Below are positions 23,951 through 34,815 of a stretch of DNA of 64,000 bases, one piece after another. The notes beneath the pieces were generated by a model, which was given only the letters and a program-made list of their open reading frames with translations, searched no databases and was not told where the DNA came from. This DNA is from Dryomyza anilis (lineage: Eukaryota > Arthropoda > Insecta > Diptera > Dryomyzidae), in assembly GCA_951804985.1 (NCBI GenBank), contig OX638132.1, forward strand, positions 105,804,526 to 105,868,525. The letters run 5' to 3'. The stretch's first letter is position 1, and each line of letters starts with the position of its first letter. The translations under genes and the position numbers were made by a program.

Positions 23951-24166
23951 CTCAGAATAAAATACTATAAAATAAATAGTTTTTTGATATTAAAATTAGT
24001 CAATGGGATAAAATATTATTTTAATAGGTAAATACCATTAAATATTACAAAATACTATTAATCTTATTAAATTATTTTTGATTTAATATTAAAAATATTT
24101 TTAGTTTGTAGACTGTTGAATCAATAACTGTCCTATTGACCAATTTCTATACGATTTATTTCTGAG
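23951..24166. mobile_element. ~215-bp MITE, CYCAGAAAAA family
   Basis: Ends CTCAGAATAAAATAC and TTTATTTCTGAG are inverted repeats. The interior has TTAGTCAATGGGATAAA, AAATACCATTAAATATTAC, and TCAATAACTGTCCTATTGAC. Length matches the 37.6, 40.3 and 52.1 kb copies. Confidence 0.7.
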
Positions 24167-24169
24167 TAT

Positions 24170-26340
24170 ACTAATTTTTTTTTTTGCAAGATAATAAACC
24201 CTGGTAACCTCTGGACCGTGCTAAATTTTTTATGAACCTTCCTTACTGGTTCTTAAGATTAAACATATGATGATCACGTTATTGATAGAAATTTCAAAAA
24301 ATCGTCTGGTAGACACGGTTATATCTATCTCTTGGTAGTTACACTAACCATAAACGATCTTCAATTGCAGACTCAATCAAATCTGAACATACAGAAGCCA
24401 CCGCCAGCTGCTTTTCCGACTGGTCACACATTCAAAGAGGGATCGATCGATTGATCGCGCGCTGGAGGCTGCTAACAAAATGTTGTGGCGCTATCGGATC
24501 ATGTCGATCTGCCTTTCGCCAGATCGATCGTTCAATCGACGTTTATGATTTTGAGCCTCTTGAGAGGCTGCTAGAGGACGACCATGTGTTGCTTTGTTTT
24601 GAATTGTGTTGTATTGTATTGTGTACATGGTGCGGGATCCTTATTTGTCATTTGAAACACAACAACCACAACAACCTCAAATAAAAACCTCAAATAAAAA
24701 CGCGTGCCCTGTGGCCATCCTGCCACGTCACAGCCAACCATAGAGCAAACAATTGCGAGACTGAATTGCTGGCCAAAAGGTAGGCGACGATAAATCAGTG
24801 TAGTGTGTATCAAAAGGACCTCGCTGGACCTCTAGTTAACGAGTCTATAAAAGCGTCAAGCAGGAATGCAATTTCGCACATGTTGCTATTGAATAATTGG
24901 AAAATCGTTGGTGTTTCATAACCCGGTGCGGTGCCAAACAACGAAACCATTACTAGTTGCTACCTAGTTGTTGGGTAGGACCATGTGTTCCGAACGTCTG
25001 ACCACGACAACTGATCAAAATCCGAACACGTTGCGATACGATCGCGCCCTTTGTTATGTATTCGATCGAACGTTCGTTCGTTTTTTTGTTTGAATATCTG
25101 CTCATTATGTGAGCTGATCCTTTGGATGCACACTCTCGATCTGTTTTGGCGCATTTTTTAAGGGTGTCGCAGTTCTCTTATTTAACACGTTTCGATGAAA
25201 GGATCAACGCGCCTTATCGCCGATCTCTGGCAGATATTTGGCAAAATATCTGTGCAGATTTTGACACATTTCAGTCGAAGACCAAATAATGGTTGGTTTA
25301 GCATTCGCTGGAATTCGAGACATTTCAATTTCAGTTGTGGAATTAAGATACCGATCGCCTGAACGGCTTAGAGCGTTGAGAACTAAGATCCAAATGCATT
25401 GATTGAGTGGTGCGTGACAACGAATTTAGATACATTATGAGAGTAGATAAAGAGTATTAGAACCAATAGTTACACTTAAGGAATCAGAATACTTTGAGAA
25501 TTCGTCTATTTCGGCATAGACGCCGTTTATCTGGGTGTCGTCGATCAAACGGTTACTGGAATTCGGTCTATTGATATTGGGTTTAATATTTCTTTGAATA
25601 ATGACCATTAATGACCCTTTTGCGTCTAAATCCTCAACGCTGTGTAGTGTTCTACACAGTGGCATCCAATTAAATTCAATTTTCGAGATGCCACCGCGAT
25701 AAACAAAGCAAATATCACAACAAACTAAACGATCAAACATGCAGAAAAGTAAAAAATACACAAAATGAAAAACAAACCAATAACAAAAGATTATCAAAAT
25801 TTGATAAGCACTAAATTTGTAGATGGTCTATAATTTTGTCTGAACACCATACATACCATGGTTGTGGCTCCTTTTAACAAAATTACTTCGCGCGCCGTCA
25901 CGTTGACCTTTCCAAGGTAGGTAGGTATGTAGCATAGTACATACTACCTCTACTTCTCGTATTTTATTTGTTGACTACAAATATTTATAGAAAAAGTAAC
26001 ACTTGTGACTGTCCGTTCAGACGTCCACAGTGTTTGACCAAAGACTTTGTCTGCTATTGGAAGAGAGGGGGGATTTAATTTCTGTTCTGTCTTTTCGTTT
26101 GGAATTTTCAGTGTCTATGTCTATTCACTGGAGTCACCCTGCTCGGTTTATAAGTTTATTTTTCTTTTTTTATAATTGCTAAATTATGTAAGTGTTGTCA
26201 CGCTGCAAGTCATCATTTTCCGTCATAATTTGTGTGTTTCTGTTGTCTGGCCCATCGTACTGGGGCAAATTACTGGGTAATTGCGACGGGAAATAACATT
26301 TGGTTGGACTAAATGCGTCAGGAAAATGTGCATCTGTAGT
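24170..26340. other. Single-copy non-coding DNA
   Basis: Balanced sequence with GATCGATCGATTGATCGCGCG-like words near 24440, a TATAAAAG box (separate entry), and GTTGCGATACGATCG near 25030. A 120-codon minus-strand frame at 25435-25797 is not repetitive but has no recognisable domain, and its first third is Phe/Val/Cys-rich. I leave it as an unlikely exon. A short hairpin at 25920-25948 is discussed under rejected items. Confidence 0.35.
24846..24885 (+). promoter_or_regulatory. Candidate core promoter (TATAAAAG)
   Basis: CTATAAAAGCGTCAAGCAGG places a canonical TATA box at 24846-24853, in a single-copy, GC-balanced context. The expected start region (about 24876) is CGCACATG, not a good initiator. 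The ATG at 24878 opens only 13 codons. It could drive an exon of a gene outside recognition. Confidence 0.22.
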
Positions 26341-27480
26341 TTGCTAGTAGGAATTAAAAAAATGCCACTGAATTAAAGGATTTCAGTCACATCTTTGTAA
26401 AAAAATAAAACTTATTTTTTTAGTCTTTTATTATTTGAGTAGTTTGATTATTTTAATTTATAGACAAAAAAATAATAATTTTTAGTTAAATTTTTTTTCA
26501 AACATTGTATCATTTTGGCTAGATAAATTTTTAAAAATTAACTACATATTTCGGTTTTAAATACAAAAAAAAACACTACAACAAAAAAACAACAAAATCA
26601 AATGTAACGTTTTTTTTTTTAACAAATTAATTTTATTACGTTCGGAACAAAAACTTTCTTCGAAAAATCAATAGTTTTCGTTTAGTACCACTGCAAGAAA
26701 CTATAAACTTAAAATTACACTGTGCGACAAAAACAAAACATGTCATGTACAAAATTTCCTAAGTACATTTTGAAATTTAAATACGTTTTGTATATTTTTG
26801 ATCATAGATGAACTAAATATTCTCATTTACAGAATATTTATATAACTTTGATTTTTTTTTTAATATCCGCTTCTTTGTGAAAATTCCCATTTTCGTACCT
26901 TGACTTACTTATGTAATTAAAACTCAGCAATATTTCCAGAATTTATAATTTTTTGAGGAATCAAATCCTGTATCTTTGCAAAACTTTTTGAATTATTAAA
27001 ATCGTTTATTAAAAACACTGCTCTACAAGAATTTTCAATTGAAATGAAACTTATCATTTCTGGTAGATTTCGGTCTCCTGATTCTTGCTGCGTATCAGAA
27101 TTTTCCCTATACGTCGAGATTTGGCAAAAAATCGAATCAAAGTTGCAAAAAAGTCCATTTTTGGTACTGTATATCGCAAGTTATCGCACCATTTCGACAT
27201 GTTCCAGATGCAAACTTTACCCTCAATTTGTAGAACAGTGAAATCAGAGATATAGGTCATTATACGACAAATTCACTAATCGTTGAAAACATGTTTGGTA
27301 TTTTTTAGTTTCATTTTATTAGCTTTAAAATAATACCTCAAATTAAATTGTTTGGTTTTTAAAATTTTTCTCAAAAAATAAAATTTTCTGAACAAATAAA
27401 ATTTATTTATCGAAAATAAAGCCATTTACGATATCATTTTGTTATCAATAATAACAAATATAATGATATTTTTTAAACTT
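26341..27480. other. AT-rich non-coding DNA
   Basis: Homopolymer-rich, with no gene. The part at about 27370-27470 resembles 62157-62260 (TTTCTGAACAAAT, TTATTTATCGAA, ACGATATC), which suggests an unnamed dispersed repeat. Confidence 0.35.
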
Positions 27481-27509
27481 CCGAATTTTTTTCTTTTATT
27501 TTTAAAATT

Positions 27510-27960
27510 CCAACAAAATTCCAATATTAGACGCAGGAAATATTGATTTAATGCGTGAAAAAAATTGTTTGCGCGATAGAAGCAAAAGAAATTCCAATTT
27601 GTTCAAAAATATGAGAATTTTGGTAATACATACATTATTACTTAGTGGACAAAAATGATAGAAATTATTTTTAAGAAATTTTATGGGGCGCCAAGTATCC
27701 TCTTTAAAACCGCATTTAAGAAAATAAATTACGACTCTTGCTTGAAAAGTTATAAATACAATATTAAATAAAGACAACATTTTTTTTATTTTTGTATGAA
27801 ACATTTTGAACTTCTTTTGCTTATATCTCGCAAACAAATTTGTTCACGTACAAAAGTAATTTTATTTTTGTGGCGCAAGGTTTTCTACATCCAATATTGG
27901 AAGTATAATTTCATTCTTTTCTTTTATTTGCCTTTTAAAACTAAAAGAAGACCAAAATAT
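27510..27960. repeat. Imperfect inverted repeat (possible foldback element)
   Basis: The left arm (about 27520-27600) has CCAATATTAGACGCAGGAAA, TTGTTTGCGCGATAGAAGC and AAAAGAAATTCC. The right arm (about 27805-27910) is its reverse complement in the same order: GAACTTCTTTTGCTTATATC, TCGCAAACAAA, and ACATCCAATATTGG. The arms are separated by about 200 bp of AT-rich DNA. Overlapping frames on both strands are a consequence of the AT-rich arms. Confidence 0.5.
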
Positions 27961-28017
27961 GGGAAATTTAAAAATGGGCTATATTTCGAAAAATAGGGCC
28001 AATATATGAAACACTGT

Positions 28018-28285
28018 AGTTTCGTCTCAGGTCCCAGGTTCAAGCCTGAACTGGTGCTAACAACATCTATTTAATAGTAACATTTTTTATACAGCGCTAC
28101 CTCTTGGCAGTAAATGACAAACCTACAAGAGTAAAACATTTCCTATGAAAAGCTCTCACCCGCCATTCGGATTCGGCATTAAAATGTAGGTCGCACCACT
28201 TTGAGTACAAATATAACACGTACATCTCAAAGTGGTGAGATGTGCGCCTTAGTTCTTATAGGACTGTGCGCCAAACTATTATTAT
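28018..28285 (+). mobile_element. tRNA-derived SINE family A, copy with decayed head
   Basis: Plus-strand copy: B box AGGTTCAAGCC near 28041, then GCTAACAACATCT, GCGCTACCTCTTGGCAGTAA, ATGACAAACCTACAAGAGTA, CACTTTGAGTACAAATATAA, and a tail GCCAAACTATTATTATA. This matches the reverse complement of the copies at 33.7 and 53.3 kb. The A box region has diverged. Confidence 0.75.
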
Positions 28286-28886
28286 ATGCATCAATAATCA
28301 ATAATATTATTATTTAACTATAGAAAAGTATTACATATTCCAAAATATTTAATAAGCAAAGATAAAAACAGGAAAATTCCAAGCATTACAAAAAAATCAA
28401 TAAAAAAATCACTATTTTCGAAATGCGAAAAATATTTATGTAAGATTGTTAATGGTAATATAATATAAATATTTTTTCAAAATGAAATGATTAGTTTTAC
28501 ACTTGAATTATATGTCGACGGTATAAGTATGTGATAAAAGTAATCCTTTCATAATTTGTTATAGAGGAAATAACTCCCATTATTAATGAAGTATTTGAGA
28601 TATACATAATCTCCATAGTCCGATTATTTTAGCTAAAATTTAATACTTTGAGTAAACTTGAGTAAACTCTGTTTTATGAAAAAGTACGTGTCCACCACAG
28701 ATTTTAAAATCAAAATTATAGAAAGATATAGGATGTATTGAAAATGTGTTTTTATACATGTATATTAAACCACAAGCTCATCCTCTGCATTTTAAAAATT
28801 TATCAATAGTTTTTATTTTATTAAATGAGAAGGATTTTAGTCGAGCGAATATAACGTCCGTCACAATGGAATCCCCCTATTAAATG

Positions 28887-29819
28887 CACTCAAAATAAAA
28901 TTTGCTTAAAATACACGAAATCGTTCATGTATTTTACGAAAAAATTCGTGAAATTTATCCACGAAATATTTCGTAAAATACACGAAATAACTTTCGTAAA
29001 TCTATGATAAAATTACGAATATTTATTGTTTATTTTACGAAACTATTCGTAGATTTTATCTACGAAAGCCATTCGTAAATAATACGAAAGATTCGTAATT
29101 AATTGAATATTTGTGTACCTTTATACGAATATATTCGTACATTTTACGAAAGTACTCGTACATTTATGAAACATATGAAACACTTTACGAATCTTTCGTA
29201 AAATACACGAATACTTTATTAAAAAAACTGACGATGAAAATGACGATTCATAAAAATATGAAAAAATTTGAAATATGATACTTTTGAACTTTTGACACAA
29301 ACAAAACTAATACAGAACACATTTAAAACCTTTTTGTATTTATAACTATCTACTTACGCCCGCGAAACCAATTAAATAAAATAATTGGTTAAAAAAACTC
29401 TCGATGGAAATGACGACTTATTCATAAAAATATGAAACATTATGCACTGATTTTATACCTTTGCACTTTTAGCACAAACAGAACTCACACAGAACACAAT
29501 TTAAAACTGTTTGCACCAAATTGCTATTTGACGCAATGATTTCTGTTTTTACGAATGATTCGTAAAAAACCAGAATGTATCGTAAAATTCTATATTAGCC
29601 TCACAATTTACGAAAGTTTAGTAATTTATTCCTAAAATGTAATACCCATTCGTAAAATATGTCGTAATATATACGAATCATTCGTAAAAAATAATTATGG
29701 AAAAAAATAGAAATTACAAATGTTTCGTGTATTTTACGAATTATTCGTTTATTTTACGAAATTAAAAATTACGAAAAAATATTTCGTAAAATGTCTAAGA
29801 AATTATTTTGAGTGTGTTG
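28887..29819. mobile_element. TTACGAA-rich MITE, copy B (most complete)
   Basis: 933-bp block starting CACTCAAAATAAAATT and ending AATTATTTTGAGTG, a 12-bp terminal inverted repeat. It is densely packed with TTACGAA / TTCGTAA / CGTAAAATACACGAA words. Two internal copies of a ~110-bp segment (29218-29330 and 29392-29505: GATGAAAATGACGA..., GACACAAACAAAACT / GCACAAACAGAACT) show internal duplication. Non-coding. Confidence 0.7.
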
Positions 29820-31110
29820 ATAATTCCAAACATTTTAAAAAAGTAACAGAATTTACATTTTTTTAAACAAATTTGCAAAATTAAAAATGTGTAAAAATTT
29901 GTATTTGTACAATGTACAATAACCTCGTTTTTTTATAAATCGAAATTAAATAATAACTTGAAGTGATTTAAAATTCTGTAAGAAAACGTATAACAATCGA
30001 ATTTAATCTGTTAAGAGTTATGTGAAGAAATTCAAAATACGATCAATGGTTATATTTTTAATGGATTTTAAGATTTGATTATTACCTACAATTTTCGAGT
30101 TATTAGGTATAACAAATAAATACGAATTTCGTGGTAGTTTAAATTTTGACATTTTACAAATTTGAAATTTTTTGTCTGATTTCATTTGTATACCATAGAG
30201 AATGATATTCGTTTGGATTAAATCAAATATACGACCAAACCAAATGTATATATAAAAGTACAAAATAACCACGATAAGGAATATTATTTTTGATTTCCTG
30301 TAGAGTTTGATTGAAGACTCAAGTCGATTGATTCATTATAAAAAAGATCTATAATACTATGCTTACTTTTACTTTTTTTCCAAATCAGTCTTTAGTTCTG
30401 AAATTAAGTCAAACTCAAAAATTCGATTTTTATATTTTTCACGAATAAATTCTATTCGATCCGTTGAAGGAATTCAATTTAATAATAGCTTCAAAGTATT
30501 TGTAATTCGATCAAAATACAAAATTTGAAAATATGACGTAAACGATTTAAAATGATCGGATTAAAAATAGAAATATATAGAATAGCATAATTTAAAAATT
30601 TTTCATTTGTTATAAGAATTTTATCCTACGTAATAATTTATAAATAATTTGGAACTTTGAATTTGAAATTAACTCGTTTCTATTAGAGCACCATATCGTT
30701 GATTAAAGCCGTATCAGGTCTTCTTAAAAGTTATCTTTTTTTTGCACAACTGTCGCTGTCAATTGATTTGTTGATTGATACCAACATCCACCTTAATACA
30801 TATAGCTTATCTCTGAGTTTTATTTTAAATTTAGTTGAGGCCTTAAATAGGTCTTCTATTAATTATGAGCTCCATCTAATCAACCAACAATGAACGTAAT
30901 AATAATAATCAAATCTATACCTTATCACTTTGAAACAACAAATACAAATTCACCAAAAAATAACAGCACATATCGTCCAAAAATCAGACAAGTGAAATCA
31001 AAGAATAAATAGGCTACCTTCGAGCACCGATAGATAACGTACGAGGTGTTTAAATTAATTATCTAGCAGCACTTTGGGCCTCTGATAAGGCGGTAATTGA
31101 TTTCAATGCT
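29820..31110. other. AT-rich, then single-copy non-coding DNA
   Basis: AT-rich to about 30680, then more balanced. No gene. It contains the first copy of a ~62-bp direct repeat (separate entry). Confidence 0.35.
30266..30329 (+). repeat. Direct repeat copy 1 (~62 bp)
   Basis: ATAACCACGATAAGGAATAT through GAAGACTCAAGTCGA recurs at 31255-31318 with about four mismatches. Flanking sequence on both sides of the two copies is unrelated. Confidence 0.75.
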
Positions 31111-31111
31111 A

Positions 31112-31173
31112 CCGAATCGAATCGAATCGCATCGAGTCAACTCAACTCAACTCAAGTCGAATAGAATCGAATA
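31112..31173. repeat. Pentanucleotide-like array (GAATC / CTCAA)
   Basis: Repeating CGAATCGAATCGAATCGCAT, then TCAACTCAACTCAACTCAAG, then TCGAATAGAATCGAATAC. Simple tandem sequence. Confidence 0.8.
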
Positions 31174-31254
31174 CATCGGGAGACCGATCGCGATGATGTC
31201 AAGTGTACAAATAAACCCAAAATAAATTACAACTGACGATGAAGCACAACAACA

Positions 31255-31318
31255 TAACCACGATAAGGAATATGATTTTTGATTTCCTGTAGCGTTTGAT
31301 TAAAGACTCAAGTCGACT
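31255..31318 (+). repeat. Direct repeat copy 2 (~62 bp)
   Basis: Second copy of the 30266-30329 segment, in the same orientation, about 990 bp away. It lies in single-copy-looking DNA, not in an identified transposon. Confidence 0.75.
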
Positions 31319-31790
31319 CTACTCGACTCGATTCGGTGCGGAAAAATCTAATCAGGTTGAAATTTTAATCATGACTCCGTCGGACATGTTTATCGCCGCA
31401 ACGCATCTGATCAATGCAATTAAAACGATTTGTTCGCAGCGGAGCGGAGCGGAATGTTATTGCGATGGGTTTTTCGATTTGCTTTTATTTATTTCTAATT
31501 TTTAAGGTGCGATAAAAAAAAAAATAGTTAATGACGATGAGTTTACGTCTGTGATAAGTGGTTCATCAAAAATACATAGTTTATTGCGCGTAAGCAGTAT
31601 TTTTTTCACGTAATTGAAAACTTATCAACTGCTTCAATTTAAAAGGGCTTCTTTGTATTAATAACACCTTTATTTTAGGTTTTTTAGAAATCGAGATTTG
31701 TAGTAGTACCCTAATCTAAAACAGATTACACGGAGAAAACAGTTTACTGATATTAAGAAAAATTGAACTGGATATGGTGAGGTTTAGTTT
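31319..31790. other. Single-copy non-coding DNA
   Basis: Contains GCGGAGCGGAGCGGAATG (31438-31455), a CGGAG tandem. No gene recognised; a 69-codon frame at 31296-31505 has no domain. Confidence 0.35.
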
Positions 31791-31791
31791 T

Positions 31792-32010
31792 TTCAGCTTT
31801 GTCCTATCGATAAAACGAAAAAACATTTTACGCTCTTTTTACTTCCAAGAATTAGACGACATCAAGAACCAACACCCTCTAAACATTACGAAATTCATTC
31901 GAGCATCTGGATAGAAGAAATTGGATACGCATCCATAGGACACAATGGATCAACTCTGGTCGAAGTGGTCGAATATTTATTAAAATATCGACATCATCCT
32001 AACCTAACCA
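31792..32010 (+). pseudogene. 3' end fragment of a jockey-like LINE
   Basis: The frame from 31792 to the TAG at 31912-31914 reads FSFVLSIKRKNILRSF, then ELDDIKNQHPLNITKFIRASG and stop. The pattern RxxxLGxxxxxELxDIxxxxPLNILxFIxASG is the characteristic C-terminus of jockey-clade non-LTR retrotransposon ORF2. The knuckle cysteines are lost and no upstream ORF2 remains. The stretch to about 32010 (ending ATCCTAACCTAACC) may be its short 3' UTR. Confidence 0.6.
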
Positions 32011-33055
32011 AGCCATTTTAAAGAACCTACTTAATTTTTTTTAATAATCGGTTTTAATGTTACCTATTTTTTTGCGTTATTTTAACTTGAAGCATTTTCT
32101 ATTCTGAGTGCTTGATATTAGTGGTCATCTTTATAGTAAGAACACCTGTATTACAAGATCGGAATTTGTAGTATTTAAAGCTTCTGTTTTTTGAGAATTC
32201 TCAAGAACATTTGGTCCTTTCTCTGTCATATTTACAGAACCAATACAAAGCAACCAGAAGTAATTAAAGCGTTGCAAGAAAAGCAACCTCGGCTTAACCC
32301 CTCGAGTGCTCTGGAAGGTACTTGAAACTAAAAAAGAATACTTTTTGTGTGTACTTTATTAATGAGTGCAGTTTTTGTTTAGTTCTTGTTGAAAATTCCA
32401 CAACAGCGAGGCGAGGCACGCGTTAATACTTCAACACTCCCAACCGACTGCGGCCTGTGTGGCAGCCTCCGACTCAGGCTCAGGCTTAAACTCAGTCTCA
32501 ACCTCATAACTCAACCCACTTCGTTGAAGGGCTTTGTGCCACACTCAAGTACGCTGTATTTGCGCTCGTAAGTATAACGTTGCACCAGGTCGTCCTCGTC
32601 GTCGTTGTCGCAGTAAAGAAGGAGTCGAGTATGTGCCACACATGATGTTGCAGCAATTTCCATTCTTTCCGAGAGCTACTCTCAAGTAGCAATAAAAACA
32701 ATAAAAACGGTAGTAGCGACAGTTGTTGTCATTGTTTTTCCCTCTAATGTGCTAATTTATGTTTCTTGAATAATACGAACAAAATCTGTTTTTATGTCAC
32801 GTTCCTTCACTCATAACTAATAGAATGTGGTAACACTCAACTGAATAACTATATTGATCGAAAGGGTTTATTGGCAGTCTTTGGAATTACGGAGCTCAGG
32901 TGGAACTGGATCGGAATTTTTAATTTTTTTTGAAATAAAACCGGAACCGAAATCTGATTCAGAATAGTTATTTATATATTTTTTTTTACCAGGAGTAGAA
33001 CTCAAATCAAAATAAAATAAGCTTAAAATTAACTTATTGTATCCTCAAAACAAAT
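32011..33055. other. Single-copy non-coding DNA
   Basis: A balanced part at about 32270-32700 has CTCAGGCTCAGGCTTAAACT-type short tandem words and a CGTCGTCCTCGTCGTCGTTG run. Frames of 61-65 codons overlap on opposite strands. No gene supported. Confidence 0.35.
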
Positions 33056-33059
33056 ATGC

Positions 33060-33620
33060 ATAAAATACACGAACAAAATAGTGTATGATCCACGAATGAA
33101 CTTTCGTAATGTTACGAAATAAACATATGTTTAATATTCGTATATTTTACGAAAATCATTTCTGAAAATAATCCAATTCGTACTTCTGACGAATAATGAA
33201 CTCACATAATGTCTATCACATACTGGCACATATAATTGTCCTCTTGTATTAAATGATTCACTAATGCGAAATGTTTCGACATCGTGATGGTCGATTCCAA
33301 CTTTTGTCCACACACAAAAAAAAAAAAAATTTAATAATTTAACACACTTTTATTACACACGTAACTGATTTGCGAATAAAATTCAATGAATTTATCCAAA
33401 AAAAATTGAACTAAATTGAGCTAAAAAAAATTTAACTGTTCTGTCTTGTTTACTTCTTGTCTCCTTCTAATTTTCTTCTTGTTTACTGCTTCTTTTTGCT
33501 TTACCAAAATCAAATTGTAAAATATACAATTGTATCAAAAAATAAAAAATAGGAGCGAAGTCAAAAAACACGACTGAAATTTAAATTTACGAAAAATTAT
33601 TTCGTTAATTGTCGCATTGA
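33060..33620. mobile_element. Degenerate TTACGAA-rich element, copy C
   Basis: The left part has AAAATACACGAACAAAAT, TTTCGTAATGTTACGAAATA, and TATTCGTATATTTTACGAAA. The right part has TTTACGAAAAATTATTTCG. The same word set occurs in the 4.1 and 28.9 kb MITEs, but terminal repeats are not preserved. Confidence 0.35.
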
Positions 33621-33719
33621 TTACTTTGAATGTAATGAAAAATATATATAATAAGATAATAAAGAGATCGATTTTTTTTCTGTAACTACTTTTTTTCTAA
33701 AATTCCATTTCAAAATATT

Positions 33720-34000
33720 TTAGTATTAGATAATAATAATAATAGTTTGGCGCTACAGTCCTGTATAGAACTTCGGCCGAGCTCTCTCACCATTTTGAGC
33801 TGTGCGTGTTATATTTGTACTCAAAGTGGTGGGCAATGTTTTACTCTCGTAGGTTTGCCATTTACTGCCGAGAGGTAGCGCGGTATAGAAAAATGTTTTC
33901 TATGAAAAGATGTTGTTAGACCCAGTCCAGGCTTGAACCGGGAACCTTTCGGCTCGCAGTCCAACGCACTAACCACTGAGCTACCGCTTAGTATTAGATA
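33720..34000 (-). mobile_element. tRNA-derived SINE family A with perfect 13-bp target duplication
   Basis: The SINE body is 33733-33987. The direct repeat TTAGTATTAGATA flanks it exactly at 33720-33732 and 33988-34000, the mark of LINE-assisted retrotransposition. On the minus strand it starts GCGGTAGCTCAGTGGTTAGT (A box included), has B box GGTTCAAGCC, and ends with a short (ATT)n tail. The duplication is perfect, so this is a fairly recent insertion. Confidence 0.9.
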
Positions 34001-34427
34001 CTAAGAAGTAAAACTAAAATTCCCTTTTTTTTAATAAAAGATCACATACATTATGAGAGATCTGGTAGATATGGAAAAATAAAGGAATATACGTGAATCA
34101 GTTATTGAATTTCCAGAAAAATTCCAACTACGTCCGAAAAATTCAAAACCCGTTGTTTCTAACGCAGAATTTTCTCGGCATTAAAAAAAGTAAACTTTGT
34201 AGGGGGTTCTGAATATTGAAATAAATTTTTTCTCTCCCCGGAATTATTCCCAAATAAATTTAAGTTTTACAAATAGATCAGCCGAATGATGAAATTGAAA
34301 AAAATTACATTTTACACGCGAATATAGGAACATTCCCTTCAAAATTTATATAATTTCAAATTTGCTTGCATTTTCTGCATATTATGAAAAATACCCGATT
34401 TTCTAGATCCGATTATTATTATTTTTA
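34001..34427. other. AT-rich non-coding DNA
   Basis: Nothing recognised. Confidence 0.4.
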
Positions 34428-34815
34428 AACCCTACACTAAGAGTGAAAGGGTATTCATTTTTGTAGGTCGTTTATAATACCCAGAAGAAGACACATTCGG
34501 TATGGAAAAGTATAAATATTTTTGATCAGGATGACCTTTTGAGTCGATATAGCAATGTTCTTCTGTATGTCGTCTGTCTTTGGAAATCACGAGTACAGGA
34601 CCCCTATAAGAGCTAGATCAATTAAACTCTGAACTTAGATTAACTACACATCTACAATGTCTGGTATTGGAAATGGGCGTAACCAGTCGATCACATAACA
34701 GTAACAGTCAACTTAAACCGACGATTTCATAATTCTTATTAAGCTCATAGCACCAACTATCAAAATGTCCCTGCTTTCAAATTTTCCATGTGACCTAATC
34801 TTCCCTACAGTTTTG
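34428..34815 (+). mobile_element. DINE-1/INE-1-like element
   Basis: Starts ACCCTACACTAAGAGTGAAAGGGTATT (start hairpin ACCCT...AGGGT), then ATAATACCCAGAAGAAGACA, AAAGTATAAATATTTTTGAT, TGAGTCGATATAGCAATG, TCTGGTATTGGAAATGGGCG, and ends near CATGTGACCTAATCTTCCC, which is also near the end of the 8.1 kb copy. Non-coding. Confidence 0.7.

Noticed and set aside
25435..25797. 120-codon minus-strand frame as a gene or exon
   Set aside because: No domain, AT-driven N-terminal third, no supported splice frame. It remains a weak possibility.
25920..25948. let-7-like hairpin with GAGGTAG on the minus strand
   Set aside because: The stem is only 11 bp with one bulge and the rest of the mature let-7 sequence is absent, so it is not a microRNA precursor.
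30266..31318. Direct repeats as LTRs of a retrotransposon
   Set aside because: Only 62 bp long, with no TG...CA ends, primer-binding site or coding remnants between them.
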